The notes under the pieces are model-generated. The model was not told the DNA's origin and did no database searches. It worked only from the letters and a program-made list of their open reading frames with translations. A stretch of DNA of 32,680 nt from Ancylobacter vacuolatus (GTDB lineage: Bacteria > Pseudomonadota > Alphaproteobacteria > Rhizobiales > Xanthobacteraceae). Both the position numbers and the translations under genes were made by a program. Location of the stretch: NCBI RefSeq assembly GCF_030813595.1, contig NZ_JAUSUH010000016.1:1-32680 (forward strand). The letters are read 5' to 3'. The stretch's first letter is position 1, and the number at the start of each line of letters is the position of its first letter. Below, piece after piece: positions 1 to 6,881 of this stretch.

Positions 1-94
1 ACGTTGCAGAACCCCGGCGGTGCCGCCAGCCCACCGCCGTGAAACAGGCCGGAAACTCTAGCCTCCGGCGGTCCAAAGAATGGGGGCGGATCAA
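1..94 (+). mobile_element. 3' end of an IS3-family element (transposase tail and terminal repeat)
   Basis: Positions 4-42 read in frame as the end of a transposase, LQNPGGAASPPP and a stop, the usual tail of one group of IS3-family OrfB proteins. After two bases comes a 50-bp sequence (45-94) that ends in GGATCAA. The same 50-mer occurs twice, reverse-complemented, at the other end of the window, so it is taken as the terminal non-coding part of the element. Only the last dozen codons are inside the window. The group assignment is from memory of the protein tail, not from a search. Confidence 0.65.
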
Positions 95-136
95 TGATCG
101 ACGGACTCTGCCTAAATCTGGAGGAGGATCAGGGTC

Positions 137-330
137 TCAGGTCATTGCTTCACGGCGGTGGCTGGCTACGCCGCCGGGGTTCTGCAGCGAGATCGGGGGC
201 TTGTGGCCGATGGCCCCATGCGGCCGATCCTCGTTGTAGTGTCTGAGCCAAGCCTCCATCTTTTTCGGCCGCATCCGCAAGCGTCAGGAACCAGTGCGTG
301 TTCAGGCACTCACTCTGGAAGCGGCCGTTA
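137..330 (-). pseudogene. IS3-family transposase C-terminal remnant, frameshifted
   Basis: On the minus strand from about 330 down to the stop at 137-139 the sequence encodes the end of an IS3 OrfB integrase core. NGRFQSECLNTHWFLTLADAAEK is followed, after a one-base shift in a run of five A's, by MEAWLRHYNEDRPHGAIG and then an LQNPGG tail. The ECLN-HWF and YN-RPH signatures are typical of the DDE-domain end. The upstream part of the transposase is missing, so this is a decayed fragment. It is oriented against the element tail at 1-94, and bases 1-43 and 148-186 form a long imperfect inverted repeat because both are versions of the same transposase end. Confidence 0.75.
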
Positions 331-432
331 GATGCCATTGCAAGCGGGGAGGTCTCGACGACTGATTGCGACGCCGTCGCAGACATCCACCTCGTTGCAT
401 CTTGCGACCAGAAGCGGTCGTTCGAACCGAGC

Positions 433-1026
433 CTACCCCATCAGCGCGCACTGGATAGCCGAGCTCGCCAGCCGTGCCGTTGTAAGAAGCTGGTCGAGTC
501 CGTGGCCGTTGCGTGCCTTGGCCGACAGGCCGAACATGGTCGTCGCCACAAAGTCCGTCAGGGCCGCCGCTTCCGCCGCATGGCGCTCCGCAATGTGGTC
601 CCGGATCTGTGTTTCCACCGCAAGGTTGTAGGCCAGAGCCGCCTCGCGGGCCTGTGCATCGTTGCAGCGGGTGCCTTCCACCACCAGACAACCGGCCGCC
701 TTCGGATCGGCGGCATAGTGGCGGGCCGCTGCATCCAATAGCGCCGTCAGGTTGTCTGCCACGGGACGCTCGGGTCTCAGAATATCGGCGAGTGGAAGTG
801 CTCCGACCGCGGCGTAACGCTCCAGCACCCGCGCATAGAGCCCCTGCTTGCTGCCGAAGGCGGAATAGAAGCTCGGCGGCTTGATGCCCAAAGCATCGAT
901 TACATCGGCGACGCTTACGGCATCGAAGCCACGGGCGCGAAAAAGATCGGCGGCGGCGGCGACCGCCTGCTCCGGGTCGAAGCCGCGGGGCCGTCCGCGC
1001 GAGCGCGGTATTTTTATAGTCGACAT
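433..1026 (-). CDS. bdcR: TetR-family regulator, BdcR-like
   Basis: The 197-residue protein has an N-terminal TetR helix-turn-helix (about residues 15-60, with GFDAVSVADVIDALGI and PPSFYSAFGSKQGLY) and a helical ligand-binding C-terminal domain. From memory it aligns along most of its length with E. coli BdcR (YjgJ), including the PLADILR, AGCLVVEG-like and GLSAKAR stretches. It lies head to head with a BdcA-like SDR gene, the arrangement known in E. coli. BdcR represses bdcA there, and the same job is inferred here. The start chosen is the ATG at 1026; no strong ribosome site is visible before it. The symbol rests on remembered similarity plus gene order. Confidence 0.8.
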   Translation of the reverse strand: MSTIKIPRSRGRPRGFDPEQAVAAAADLFRARGFDAVSVADVIDALGIKPPSFYSAFGSKQGLYARVLERYAAVGALPLADILRPERPVADNLTALLDAAARHYAADPKAAGCLVVEGTRCNDAQAREAALAYNLAVETQIRDHIAERHAAEAAALTDFVATTMFGLSAKARNGHGLDQLLTTARLASSAIQCALMG

Positions 1027-1099
1027 TACATAACTCGTTGACGCCCAGATGGTGTCTATTTATGTAGCGCCTCATAACTTATTCCTCAAGGAGGCGGAC
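1027..1099. promoter_or_regulatory. bdcR/bdcA divergent promoter and probable operator
   Basis: The gap between the divergent genes is only 73 bases. It holds a direct repeat CATAACT (1029-1035 and 1073-1079) and a short dyad TTATG-N8-CATAA (1060-1064 and 1073-1077). Such repeats fit a TetR-type operator that would control both genes, which is inference. A strong ribosome site, AAGGAGG, lies at 1088-1094 in front of bdcA. Confidence 0.45.
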
Positions 1100-1813
1100 G
1101 TGACGATGTTTCAAGGCAAGACGGTGCTGGTTCTGGGCGGGAGTCGAGGGATCGGCGCCGCGATCGTCCGGCGCTTCGCGGCCGAGGGTGCAACCGTGAC
1201 CTTCACCTATAGCGGCTCGCAGGCCGCGGCTGAGGCGCTGGCCGCCGAGACCGGAAGCCGGACCCTTCGAACGGACAGCGCCGACCGGGACGCGGTGATT
1301 GCGACCGTGCGCGAAAGCGGTCCGCTCGACGTCATGGTCGTCAATTCCGGCTTCGCGATCTTCGGCGATGCGCTGGACCAGGACCCCGACGAAATCGACC
1401 GCCTGTTCCGGGTCAACGTCCATGCGCCCTACCATGCTTCGGTCGAGGCGGCGCGGCACATGCCGTCGGGCGGGCGGATCGTCGTGATCGGCTCGGTGAA
1501 CGGCGACCGCATGCCCGTGCCCGGCATGGCCTCCTATGCGCTGAGCAAGTCCGCCCTTCAGGGACTGGCCCGGGGTCTGGCTCGCGATTTCGGGCCACGC
1601 GGCATCACGATCAACGTCGTGCAGCCCGGCCCCATCGACACCGATGCCAACCCGGCGGACGGACCGATGCGGGACCTCATGCACAGCTTCATGGCGATCA
1701 AACGCCATGGCCGGCCCGAGGAAGTCGCCGCCATGGTCGCCTGGCTCGCCGGCCCGGAAGCGGGCTTCGTGACCGGGGCCATGCATACGATCGACGGGGC
1801 CTTCGGCGCTTAG
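1100..1813 (+). CDS. bdcA: BdcA-like short-chain dehydrogenase
   Basis: An SDR of 237 residues from the GTG at 1100, five bases after AAGGAGG. An ATG at 1106 is the alternative start. It has the Rossmann nucleotide motif GGSRGIGAA near the N-terminus, VNSG at the usual NNAG place, and a Ser-Tyr-Lys active site in the IGSVNGDRMPVPGMASYALSK region. The end, FVTGAMHTIDGAFGA, and much of the rest match E. coli BdcA (YjgI) as remembered, and the length is the same. In E. coli BdcA binds cyclic di-GMP and promotes biofilm dispersal. Whether this homologue does so is not shown by sequence. A stronger alternative to the name is simply an NADP-dependent SDR under TetR control. Confidence 0.82.
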   Translation: MTMFQGKTVLVLGGSRGIGAAIVRRFAAEGATVTFTYSGSQAAAEALAAETGSRTLRTDSADRDAVIATVRESGPLDVMVVNSGFAIFGDALDQDPDEIDRLFRVNVHAPYHASVEAARHMPSGGRIVVIGSVNGDRMPVPGMASYALSKSALQGLARGLARDFGPRGITINVVQPGPIDTDANPADGPMRDLMHSFMAIKRHGRPEEVAAMVAWLAGPEAGFVTGAMHTIDGAFGA

Positions 1814-1840
1814 CAGCTCTCCTTCAATCCGTGAGGAAAC

Positions 1841-1890
1841 GGTCCGCTTTCTGACTCAAAAGGCGGAAAGCGGACCGACCGCTTTCCGCC
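1841..1890 (+). terminator. Competing hairpins after bdcA
   Basis: GGCGGAAAGCGG (1862-1873) and CCGCTTTCCGCC (1879-1890) form a perfect 12-bp stem with a 5-base loop, 49 bases after the bdcA stop. No T-run follows, so it is not a textbook intrinsic terminator. GGTCCGCTTT at 1841-1850 is also perfectly complementary to AAAGCGGACC at 1867-1876, so a second, mutually exclusive stem is possible. Confidence 0.5.
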
Positions 1891-1918
1891 CCCCGTCGGT
1901 CCTCGCCATGGGTGGGCC

Positions 1919-2361
1919 CCATCACCAACGCAACGGCGCAAACGGGGCCGTTTGCCGTTGGTCCGCAGGCGTCCCACACGCAAGCCGTTCCCTGATCATC
2001 TCCCGCGCGAGCGTGTCGTCGTGGCCGCGCGGGAGAGCTGCCCGTGCTGCGGTTACTGCCGGCTGGTTAAGCTCGGAGAGGACATCACCGAGACGCTGGA
2101 GGTGATCCCGCGCCAGTGGAAGGTGATCCAGAAGGCACGCGAGCGCTTCTCCTGCCGGGCCTGCGAGGCGGTGACCCAACCGCCGGCGCCATTCCACGTC
2201 ATCCCGCGCGGCCAGGCCGGGCTGAACCTGCTGGCCATCGTGCTGTTCGAGAAGTTCGGACAGCGCCAGCCGCTCAACCGGCAGAGCGAACGCTATGCTC
2301 GCGAGGGCAGCCGCGACCTTCAGCGGGCGTGCTGGCAGATGCGGCGCTCAAGGGGTGGTGA
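1919..2361 (+). pseudogene. IS66-family transposase (TnpC) N-terminal fragment, frameshifted
   Basis: From about 1919 the frame reads QRRKRGR-LPLVRRRPTRKPFPDHLPRERVVV and continues through two CxxC pairs (SCPCCGYC and SCRAC), then PPAPFHVIPRGQAG and LLAIVLFEKFGQRQPLNRQSERYAREG. These are the linker, zinc-finger-like region and the stretch just before the DDE domain of IS66 TnpC. Near 2312 the frame is lost: the expected STLAD-like text continues in another frame as PSAGVLADAAL and stops at 2361. The start of the gene and the whole catalytic domain are absent. A fragment of the later part of an IS66 transposase lies in the same orientation at 8048. Confidence 0.85.
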
Positions 2362-2610
2362 GACCTCCGAGGGGGAGCGTCCGCGCGACTTGGGGAAGGC
2401 AGCGGCATTGGCGGTTGGCCGGGGCGTCCATCGATTCCGTATTTGGACACCCCTCGCACGAAGGGTTCTTCCGGTTCTGTATTGGATCAAGGCGCGAAGA
2501 TGGAAATAGGCCAAGGCTGCCCTGAGAATGTGAACGGCGGCTATCAAGACGGGTACCCCAGATGAGTTCGCCGCTCTATGTTTTGCCGCATGCTCTCTCG
2601 AAAGGTCACC

Positions 2611-3609
2611 ATGCCGTTCAGCGACGAAAGTCATCCTCTCTGGGAGGTGCAGAATCTCAAGAGGGCCCTTCACGCCTCGGGCGTCGCCCTCTGGTCATGG
2701 AACATCGAGACCGACAGTTTCGTGATGGACGAGCGGGCGTTCGATTTGTGGGGCCTGCCGCAGGACAGCCACGTGACGTTCGAAGACCTGTCCTCCCGCA
2801 TTCACCCGGCGGACCGAGACCGGGTTCGTGCCGCCTTTAACGCGACCCGCGCCTTGGTCGGAGCTTACGAGATCGACTTCCGCATTCTGCTGGGTCACGA
2901 GATCCGATGGATTTCTGCACGCGGCCTCGGCAATGACGAGGGAGTGCATCGCGGCCAGATGTCGGGCGTTTTTCTTGATGTGACCGGGCGCAAGCAGGCG
3001 GAAGAGGGCCACGAACTGCTCGCTGGTGAGATGAGCCACCGGGTGAAGAACCTGCTTGCGATCGCCTCGGGCCTCACCAGCCTGACCTCTCGTTCGGCCA
3101 CGTCCGTCGAGCAGATGGCAAAGGAGCTCACGCAGCGCCTGACGGCGCTCGGCCGGGCGCATGACCTTGTCCGACCTTTGGCTGCGAACCAGGGAAAGGC
3201 CGCTCTTCTGGGCGACCTGATCGCGGTTCTGCTGGCACCCTATGAGGATTCCGGAGCGTTTAGCGGGCGTGTCCGTGTTGCCGTGCCGCGCATGGGCATC
3301 GGCGAGCAGTCCGCAACGACCCTTGCGCTGGCTATCCACGAGCTGGCCACCAATTCGCTCAAATACGGCGCCCTCTCGGTGGCATCGGGACTGCTGGATA
3401 TCTCCGGCACCTCGACCGACGAGGAGGTGTGCATGGTGTGGACCGAGCGTGGCGGCCCTCCCGTGCAGAACAAGGGAGATGAAGGCTACGGCACGAAACT
3501 CCTGAACCGCAGTGTGACCGGCCAACTCGGGGGCTCTATCAAGACTGACTGGTCGGATGACGGCATCATCGTGACACTGACGATGAACGCTGAAAGACTC
3601 GCGACTTGA
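2611..3609 (+). CDS. PAS-containing HWE-family sensor histidine kinase
   Basis: With the ATG at 2611 (AAAGG at 2601-2605 upstream) the product has 332 residues; an in-frame ATG at 2578 has no ribosome site. Residues about 15-125 form a PAS/PAC domain. The dimerisation box GEMSHRVKNLLAIASGL carries the phosphoacceptor His143. The ATPase domain has the HWE hallmarks: HELATNSLKYGALS (243-256) and the W-x-E motif WTERGGPP (277-284). There is no membrane segment, so it should be cytoplasmic. It would autophosphorylate and pass phosphate to a separate regulator. No response regulator is encoded nearby. HWE and HisKA_2 kinases are common in alphaproteobacterial stress and light signalling. Confidence 0.93.
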   Translation: MPFSDESHPLWEVQNLKRALHASGVALWSWNIETDSFVMDERAFDLWGLPQDSHVTFEDLSSRIHPADRDRVRAAFNATRALVGAYEIDFRILLGHEIRWISARGLGNDEGVHRGQMSGVFLDVTGRKQAEEGHELLAGEMSHRVKNLLAIASGLTSLTSRSATSVEQMAKELTQRLTALGRAHDLVRPLAANQGKAALLGDLIAVLLAPYEDSGAFSGRVRVAVPRMGIGEQSATTLALAIHELATNSLKYGALSVASGLLDISGTSTDEEVCMVWTERGGPPVQNKGDEGYGTKLLNRSVTGQLGGSIKTDWSDDGIIVTLTMNAERLAT

Positions 3610-3618
3610 GGGGATGGT

Positions 3619-3822
3619 TCATGCCCCCGCCACACGCGACGTCTGTCCGGCCCGCTTGGACACGCGCTTGGTCAGGCCCATGCTCGGTGACAACTGCCGG
3701 ATTGATGAGTCGAAATACCGGAGCAGAGGCGCCCATATCGCAGCGACCACGCTAAACGCCGAGCCCACGACGTAAGACCTGTTCCGGTGCGTCTCAGGCT
3801 CGCGGCGACGGCGCACCCACAT
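3619..3822 (-). CDS. Possible small membrane protein, unrecognised
   Basis: A 67-codon frame convergent with the kinase gene. It begins with a very basic stretch (MWVRRRREPETHRNR), continues with one hydrophobic segment (YVVGSAFSVVAAIWAPLLRYF) and ends in a basic tail. Third codon positions are GC-rich, as in the neighbouring genes, and the basic-hydrophobic-basic pattern is plausible for a small inner-membrane protein. No ribosome site or family is recognised. It may be a chance frame. Confidence 0.3.
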   Translation of the reverse strand: MWVRRRREPETHRNRSYVVGSAFSVVAAIWAPLLRYFDSSIRQLSPSMGLTKRVSKRAGQTSRVAGA

Positions 3823-3984
3823 TATCCAGCAAGCGGACGCGGCTCCGTGCGATGCGCCACATATGCGTTCACCGAGCTCGACAGCCAGGCAACAAGAAAG
3901 CACTGGGCATGATGGCAATGTCCGCCAGACCAGCCTCCGGAACAATGTTGGCATCCCCGGTATTGCTACTCAAAGGGGACCATA

Positions 3985-4205
3985 ATGACCGTCGACCGGC
4001 TGCGCCAGGATATCGACAGCGGCAGACTCGAGACAAGGTTGCATTCCCCGATCCGGCTGCGGCTCCTCTCGGTACCGACGACGAAGCGGCGCGCACGCCT
4101 GCGCCACCGGAACGGATTGCTTATGCGGAACGGCGGATCGAACAGTCGAAAGGTAACACCCCGGGGGCTGCCGATGATGAATTCTGCCATGCCTCGCTAA
4201 AATAG
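3985..4205 (+). pseudogene. Small conserved hydrophilic protein with an internal frameshift
   Basis: The ATG at 3985 follows a good ribosome site (AAAGGGG, 3971-3977) and starts MTVDRLRQDIDSGR. At about 4024 the sense reading moves to another frame: TRDKVAFPDPAAAPLGTDDEAAR, ending at the stop 4203-4205. Restoring one base near GGCAGACTC joins the halves into a single protein of about 73 residues. It resembles a small proline-rich, acidic protein I recall from rhizobial genomes, with a DKV-x-FPDPAAAPLGTD core. The function is unknown. Either the gene has recently broken or the assembly lost a base here. Confidence 0.55.
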
Positions 4206-4249
4206 ACGTTCCGCCATTTGTCATTTCTCTATTTCAACCCGGGATTTCA

Positions 4250-4924
4250 ATGCGCCAAGATACCGCCTTCCTTTTTGATCTCGACGGAACGCTTGTCGAC
4301 AGCGTCTATCAGCATGTTGCCGCTTGGAAGGAAGCTCTTGACGCGGAGGGGATCGATCTTTCGGTCTGGCGCATTCACCGAAAAATCGGGATGAGCGGGG
4401 GGCTGTTCGCCAACCAGTTGCTGCGTGAGACTGGATTCGACATCGATCCGGAGGCGAGCGAGCGCCTGCGCCTGCGCCACGCAGCCGCCTACAGCCGACT
4501 TAGCGCGACTGTGACGCCGCTGCCCGGCGCACGGGAACTTCTGGCCGCGCTCACGGAGGGGGGCATCCCCTGGGCAATTGCCACCAGTGGGCGTATGGAG
4601 ACCGCCGCAAGCAATCTCGCGGCGCTTGGCGTGGAGCCGGCGCAGGTACCTGTGGTCACGCGGGACCTCGTGAAATACGCCAAGCCGGACCCCGACCTCT
4701 TCCTCGCCGCCGCCGCCCGACTCAATGTCCCGATCGAAAACACCGTCGTGGTGGGAGATAGCATTTGGGACATGCTCGCGGCGCAGCGGTGCCGCGCTTT
4801 GGGTATCGGCGTGCTTTGCGGCGGATACGGCGTTGCCGAATTGCGCGAGGCCGGGGCCTATCGGGTTTTCGAAGACCCAGAGGAGTTGCTGGAGCATCTG
4901 GACGAGGTTGGCGGCCGCCGCTAG
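4250..4924 (+). CDS. HAD-superfamily phosphatase (subfamily IA)
   Basis: The 224-residue protein carries all HAD motifs: motif I FDLDGTLVDS (nucleophile Asp9 and acid Asp11), a helical cap (about 15-85), motif II IATSGR, motif III Lys in KYAKPDPDLF, and motif IV VVGDSIWDM. It resembles phosphoglycolate phosphatase and beta-phosphoglucomutase-type enzymes, so it should hydrolyse a small phosphorylated metabolite in the cytoplasm; the substrate cannot be read from sequence. A weak ribosome-like CCGGGA lies ahead of the ATG at 4250. It stands alone, 124 bases before the next gene. Confidence 0.9.
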   Translation: MRQDTAFLFDLDGTLVDSVYQHVAAWKEALDAEGIDLSVWRIHRKIGMSGGLFANQLLRETGFDIDPEASERLRLRHAAAYSRLSATVTPLPGARELLAALTEGGIPWAIATSGRMETAASNLAALGVEPAQVPVVTRDLVKYAKPDPDLFLAAAARLNVPIENTVVVGDSIWDMLAAQRCRALGIGVLCGGYGVAELREAGAYRVFEDPEELLEHLDEVGGRR

Positions 4925-4985
4925 CCGGCACTGTCGGCATCTTACCCCACCCGCGGAGCGGCGTTCCCTCGCAGCAAATCGGACG

Positions 4986-5005
4986 ATGTTGCAATGCAAC
5001 ATTGC
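4986..5005. promoter_or_regulatory. Overlapping palindromes upstream of the esterase gene
   Basis: ATGTTGC-AAT-GCAACAT (4986-5002) is a perfect inverted repeat. It overlaps a second one, GCAATG-CAA-CATTGC (4991-5005). The pair sits 43 bases before the preferred start of the esterase gene and looks like an operator for a dimeric regulator. The regulator is unknown. Confidence 0.4.
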
Positions 5006-5047
5006 AGCCCGCGGAGCGTTGTCCGATCGACGGTCTATGCCGTAACG

Positions 5048-6070
5048 ATGGAAGGCTTCACAGTCGCTGCAATCAACGGGCGTCGCTTCGGCCCTTCGCG
5101 CTCTCGCAATGCCGTTTTGGACAGCCGCGCCATACCTTCCCCTGGTGGCGGGGTTCCTAATCGCTGGCTGCGCGAGACCGAGGGATTCGGGTCTAACCCC
5201 GGCGCCTTGCGCATGTTCTGGTACGCACCGTCTGGACTGCGGCCGGCATCGCCGCTTGTGGTGGTGCTGCATGGCTGGGCCCAGACGGCGGAAGGCTATG
5301 ATCGCGGTTCCGGATGGTCCGCACTTGCCGAACGCGAAGGCTTTGCGGTGTTGTTTCCCCAGCAACAGCCGCAGAATAATCCGCACTCCTGCTTCACGTG
5401 GTTCCGTCGGGGCGACATTGGCCGCGGCGACGGCGAGGCGCTTTCTATCCGGCAAATGACCGAAGACATGATCGCCAACCAAGGGATCGACCGAAACCGC
5501 GTCTTCGTCACGGGTCTCTCGGCCGGCGGTGCCATGACCAATGTGATGCTCGCCGCGTATCCAGAGGTGTTCGCCGCCGGAGCAATCATTGCCGGCTTGC
5601 CCTATGGCGGGGCCTTCAACGGGTTACAGGCGGTGCAGTGCATGCGGTACCCCAGCGGCCGAACACCGCAAGAATGGGGCGGCCGGGTACGCGCCGCCTC
5701 CAATCACGAAGGCCCGTGGCCGCGCATGTCGGTCTGGCACGGGAGCGCGGATACCACAGTCGTCCCCGCCAATGCCGATGCGATTATCGCACAATGGCTG
5801 GACGTGCATGGGATCGATGGGTCGATAGTGTCGATGCCTGAACCGGGCACAGCTGGTCATCGGATATGGTCAGATGCCTCCGGGCATGCGCTGGTGGAGG
5901 AGCATCGCGTCATCGGCATGGCCCACGGTACGCCGATCCGCACCGCTGGGCGCGCGCCCGGTCGGGGTATTGCCGGACCCTTTTTCCTCGATGTTGGGAT
6001 TTCCTCGACCCTGAACATCGCCCGCGCGTGGGATTTGCTCGCGGTAGAGGGCGGCGATCACGGTATTTGA
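5048..6070 (+). CDS. PHB-depolymerase-family esterase (LpqC/PhaZ type)
   Basis: From the ATG at 5048 the protein has 340 residues. An alpha/beta-hydrolase core begins near GFGSNPGALRMFWYAP. It has the oxyanion region VVLHGWAQTAEGYD (HGC in many relatives), the nucleophile elbow GLSAGGAM, a probable acid in WHGSADTTVVPANAD and a probable catalytic His near SGHALVEE. The C-terminal part (GTPIRTAG to the end) is typical of PHB-depolymerase-type esterases. It would cleave polyhydroxyalkanoate or related ester bonds. No signal peptide is seen in frame, suggesting an intracellular enzyme. The start is uncertain: no good ribosome site is visible, and an upstream ATG at 4994 falls inside a palindrome. 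Confidence 0.85.
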   Translation: MEGFTVAAINGRRFGPSRSRNAVLDSRAIPSPGGGVPNRWLRETEGFGSNPGALRMFWYAPSGLRPASPLVVVLHGWAQTAEGYDRGSGWSALAEREGFAVLFPQQQPQNNPHSCFTWFRRGDIGRGDGEALSIRQMTEDMIANQGIDRNRVFVTGLSAGGAMTNVMLAAYPEVFAAGAIIAGLPYGGAFNGLQAVQCMRYPSGRTPQEWGGRVRAASNHEGPWPRMSVWHGSADTTVVPANADAIIAQWLDVHGIDGSIVSMPEPGTAGHRIWSDASGHALVEEHRVIGMAHGTPIRTAGRAPGRGIAGPFFLDVGISSTLNIARAWDLLAVEGGDHGI

Positions 6071-6222
6071 CACCCGGCATGTGTGTCGAGGTGAGTTTAT
6101 GCGACGTTCGCATAAGCGCGGCCACGATGGTTCCTTGGCACGTCCGCGATCTCACGGTGGCGGGGTGCCGGAACGACGCTCGCAATACCTGGAGGGTATC
6201 AGCATAGCCTGTCTAGCCGGCG

Positions 6223-6247
6223 GGAACGATGCGTTCTTCAAGCGGTT
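6223..6247 (+). promoter_or_regulatory. Candidate EcfG-type general stress promoter
   Basis: GGAAC (6223-6227), 16 bases, then GGTT (6244-6247) differs by one base from the alphaproteobacterial general-stress sigma (EcfG/SigT) consensus GGAAC-N16-CGTT. It lies 39 bases before the ATG of the DUF892 gene, the right distance for a promoter. Matching by eye only. Confidence 0.4.
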
Positions 6248-6286
6248 CTTCGGCTGGGGCCTGGGGCATCATTCATGGAGACCGTC

Positions 6287-6784
6287 ATGGCCGAAAAAAC
6301 CCTCGAGATCCTTTTCCACGAGACCCTCAAGGACATTTACTACGCCGAGCGCAAGATCTTGAAGGCGCTGCCGAAGATGGCGCGCGGCGCGCAGTCGCCG
6401 GAACTCAAGGCGGCGTTCGAGAAGCATCGCGACGAGACGGAAGGCCAAATCGAGCGGCTGCAGCAGGTGTTCGAGCTGATCGGCAAGCGCCCGCAGGGCA
6501 AGACCTGCGCCGCTATCGAGGGCATCCTTGAGGAAGGCGAAGAAATCCTTGAAGAATTCAAGGGCCAGCCCGCGCTCGACGCCGGTCTCGTCGCCGCCGC
6601 TCAGGCTGTGGAGCACTACGAGATCGCCCGCTACGGCACGCTCAAGCGCTGGGCCCAAGTGCTCGGCATGAAGGATGCCGTCAAGCTGCTGGACGCGACG
6701 CTCAAGGAAGAGTCGATGACCGACGACAGCCTGTCGGCGTTGGCAGACCAGGTCGCCAACCAGAAGGCCCTCAAGGCCGCGTGA
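6287..6784 (+). CDS. DUF892 / YciE-YciF ferritin-like protein
   Basis: The 165-residue, almost fully helical protein begins MAEKTLEILFHETLKDIYYAERKILKALPKM. This is the diagnostic start of the YciE/YciF family, a four-helix ferritin-like bundle. It keeps family features along its length: a Glu/His-rich second helix (KHRDETEGQIERLQQVFEL), CAAIEGILEEGEEIL, VEHYEIARYGTL and ESMTDDSLSALAD. The usual family length is about 165 residues. The ATG at 6287 is used because GGAGA (6277-6281) precedes it. Members are commonly induced by osmotic or general stress, and a stress-type promoter candidate lies just upstream. The biochemical role is not well established. Confidence 0.93.
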   Translation: MAEKTLEILFHETLKDIYYAERKILKALPKMARGAQSPELKAAFEKHRDETEGQIERLQQVFELIGKRPQGKTCAAIEGILEEGEEILEEFKGQPALDAGLVAAAQAVEHYEIARYGTLKRWAQVLGMKDAVKLLDATLKEESMTDDSLSALADQVANQKALKAA

Positions 6785-6793
6785 GGAATGCGA

Positions 6794-6815
6794 GCGCCAG
6801 CCGGACGGTTGGCGC
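6794..6815 (+). terminator. Hairpin after the DUF892 gene
   Basis: GCGCCAGCC (6794-6802), loop GGAC, GGTTGGCGC (6807-6815): a 9-bp stem with one G-T pair, ten bases after the stop. No clear T-run follows, so it is a weak terminator call. Confidence 0.45.
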
Positions 6816-6881
6816 CCGCTTCTCTCCGAAACTTTGCCGCCCACACGTGACAAGCCTCGTCCCTGACCCCTGAGGATCCCC

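Noticed and set aside
5109..5459. Frame starting MPFWTAAPYLPLVAGFLIAGC that looks like a lipoprotein signal
   Set aside because: It overlaps the esterase gene in another frame and becomes non-protein-like at once. The esterase frame aligns with its family through this region, so no frameshifted signal peptide is needed.
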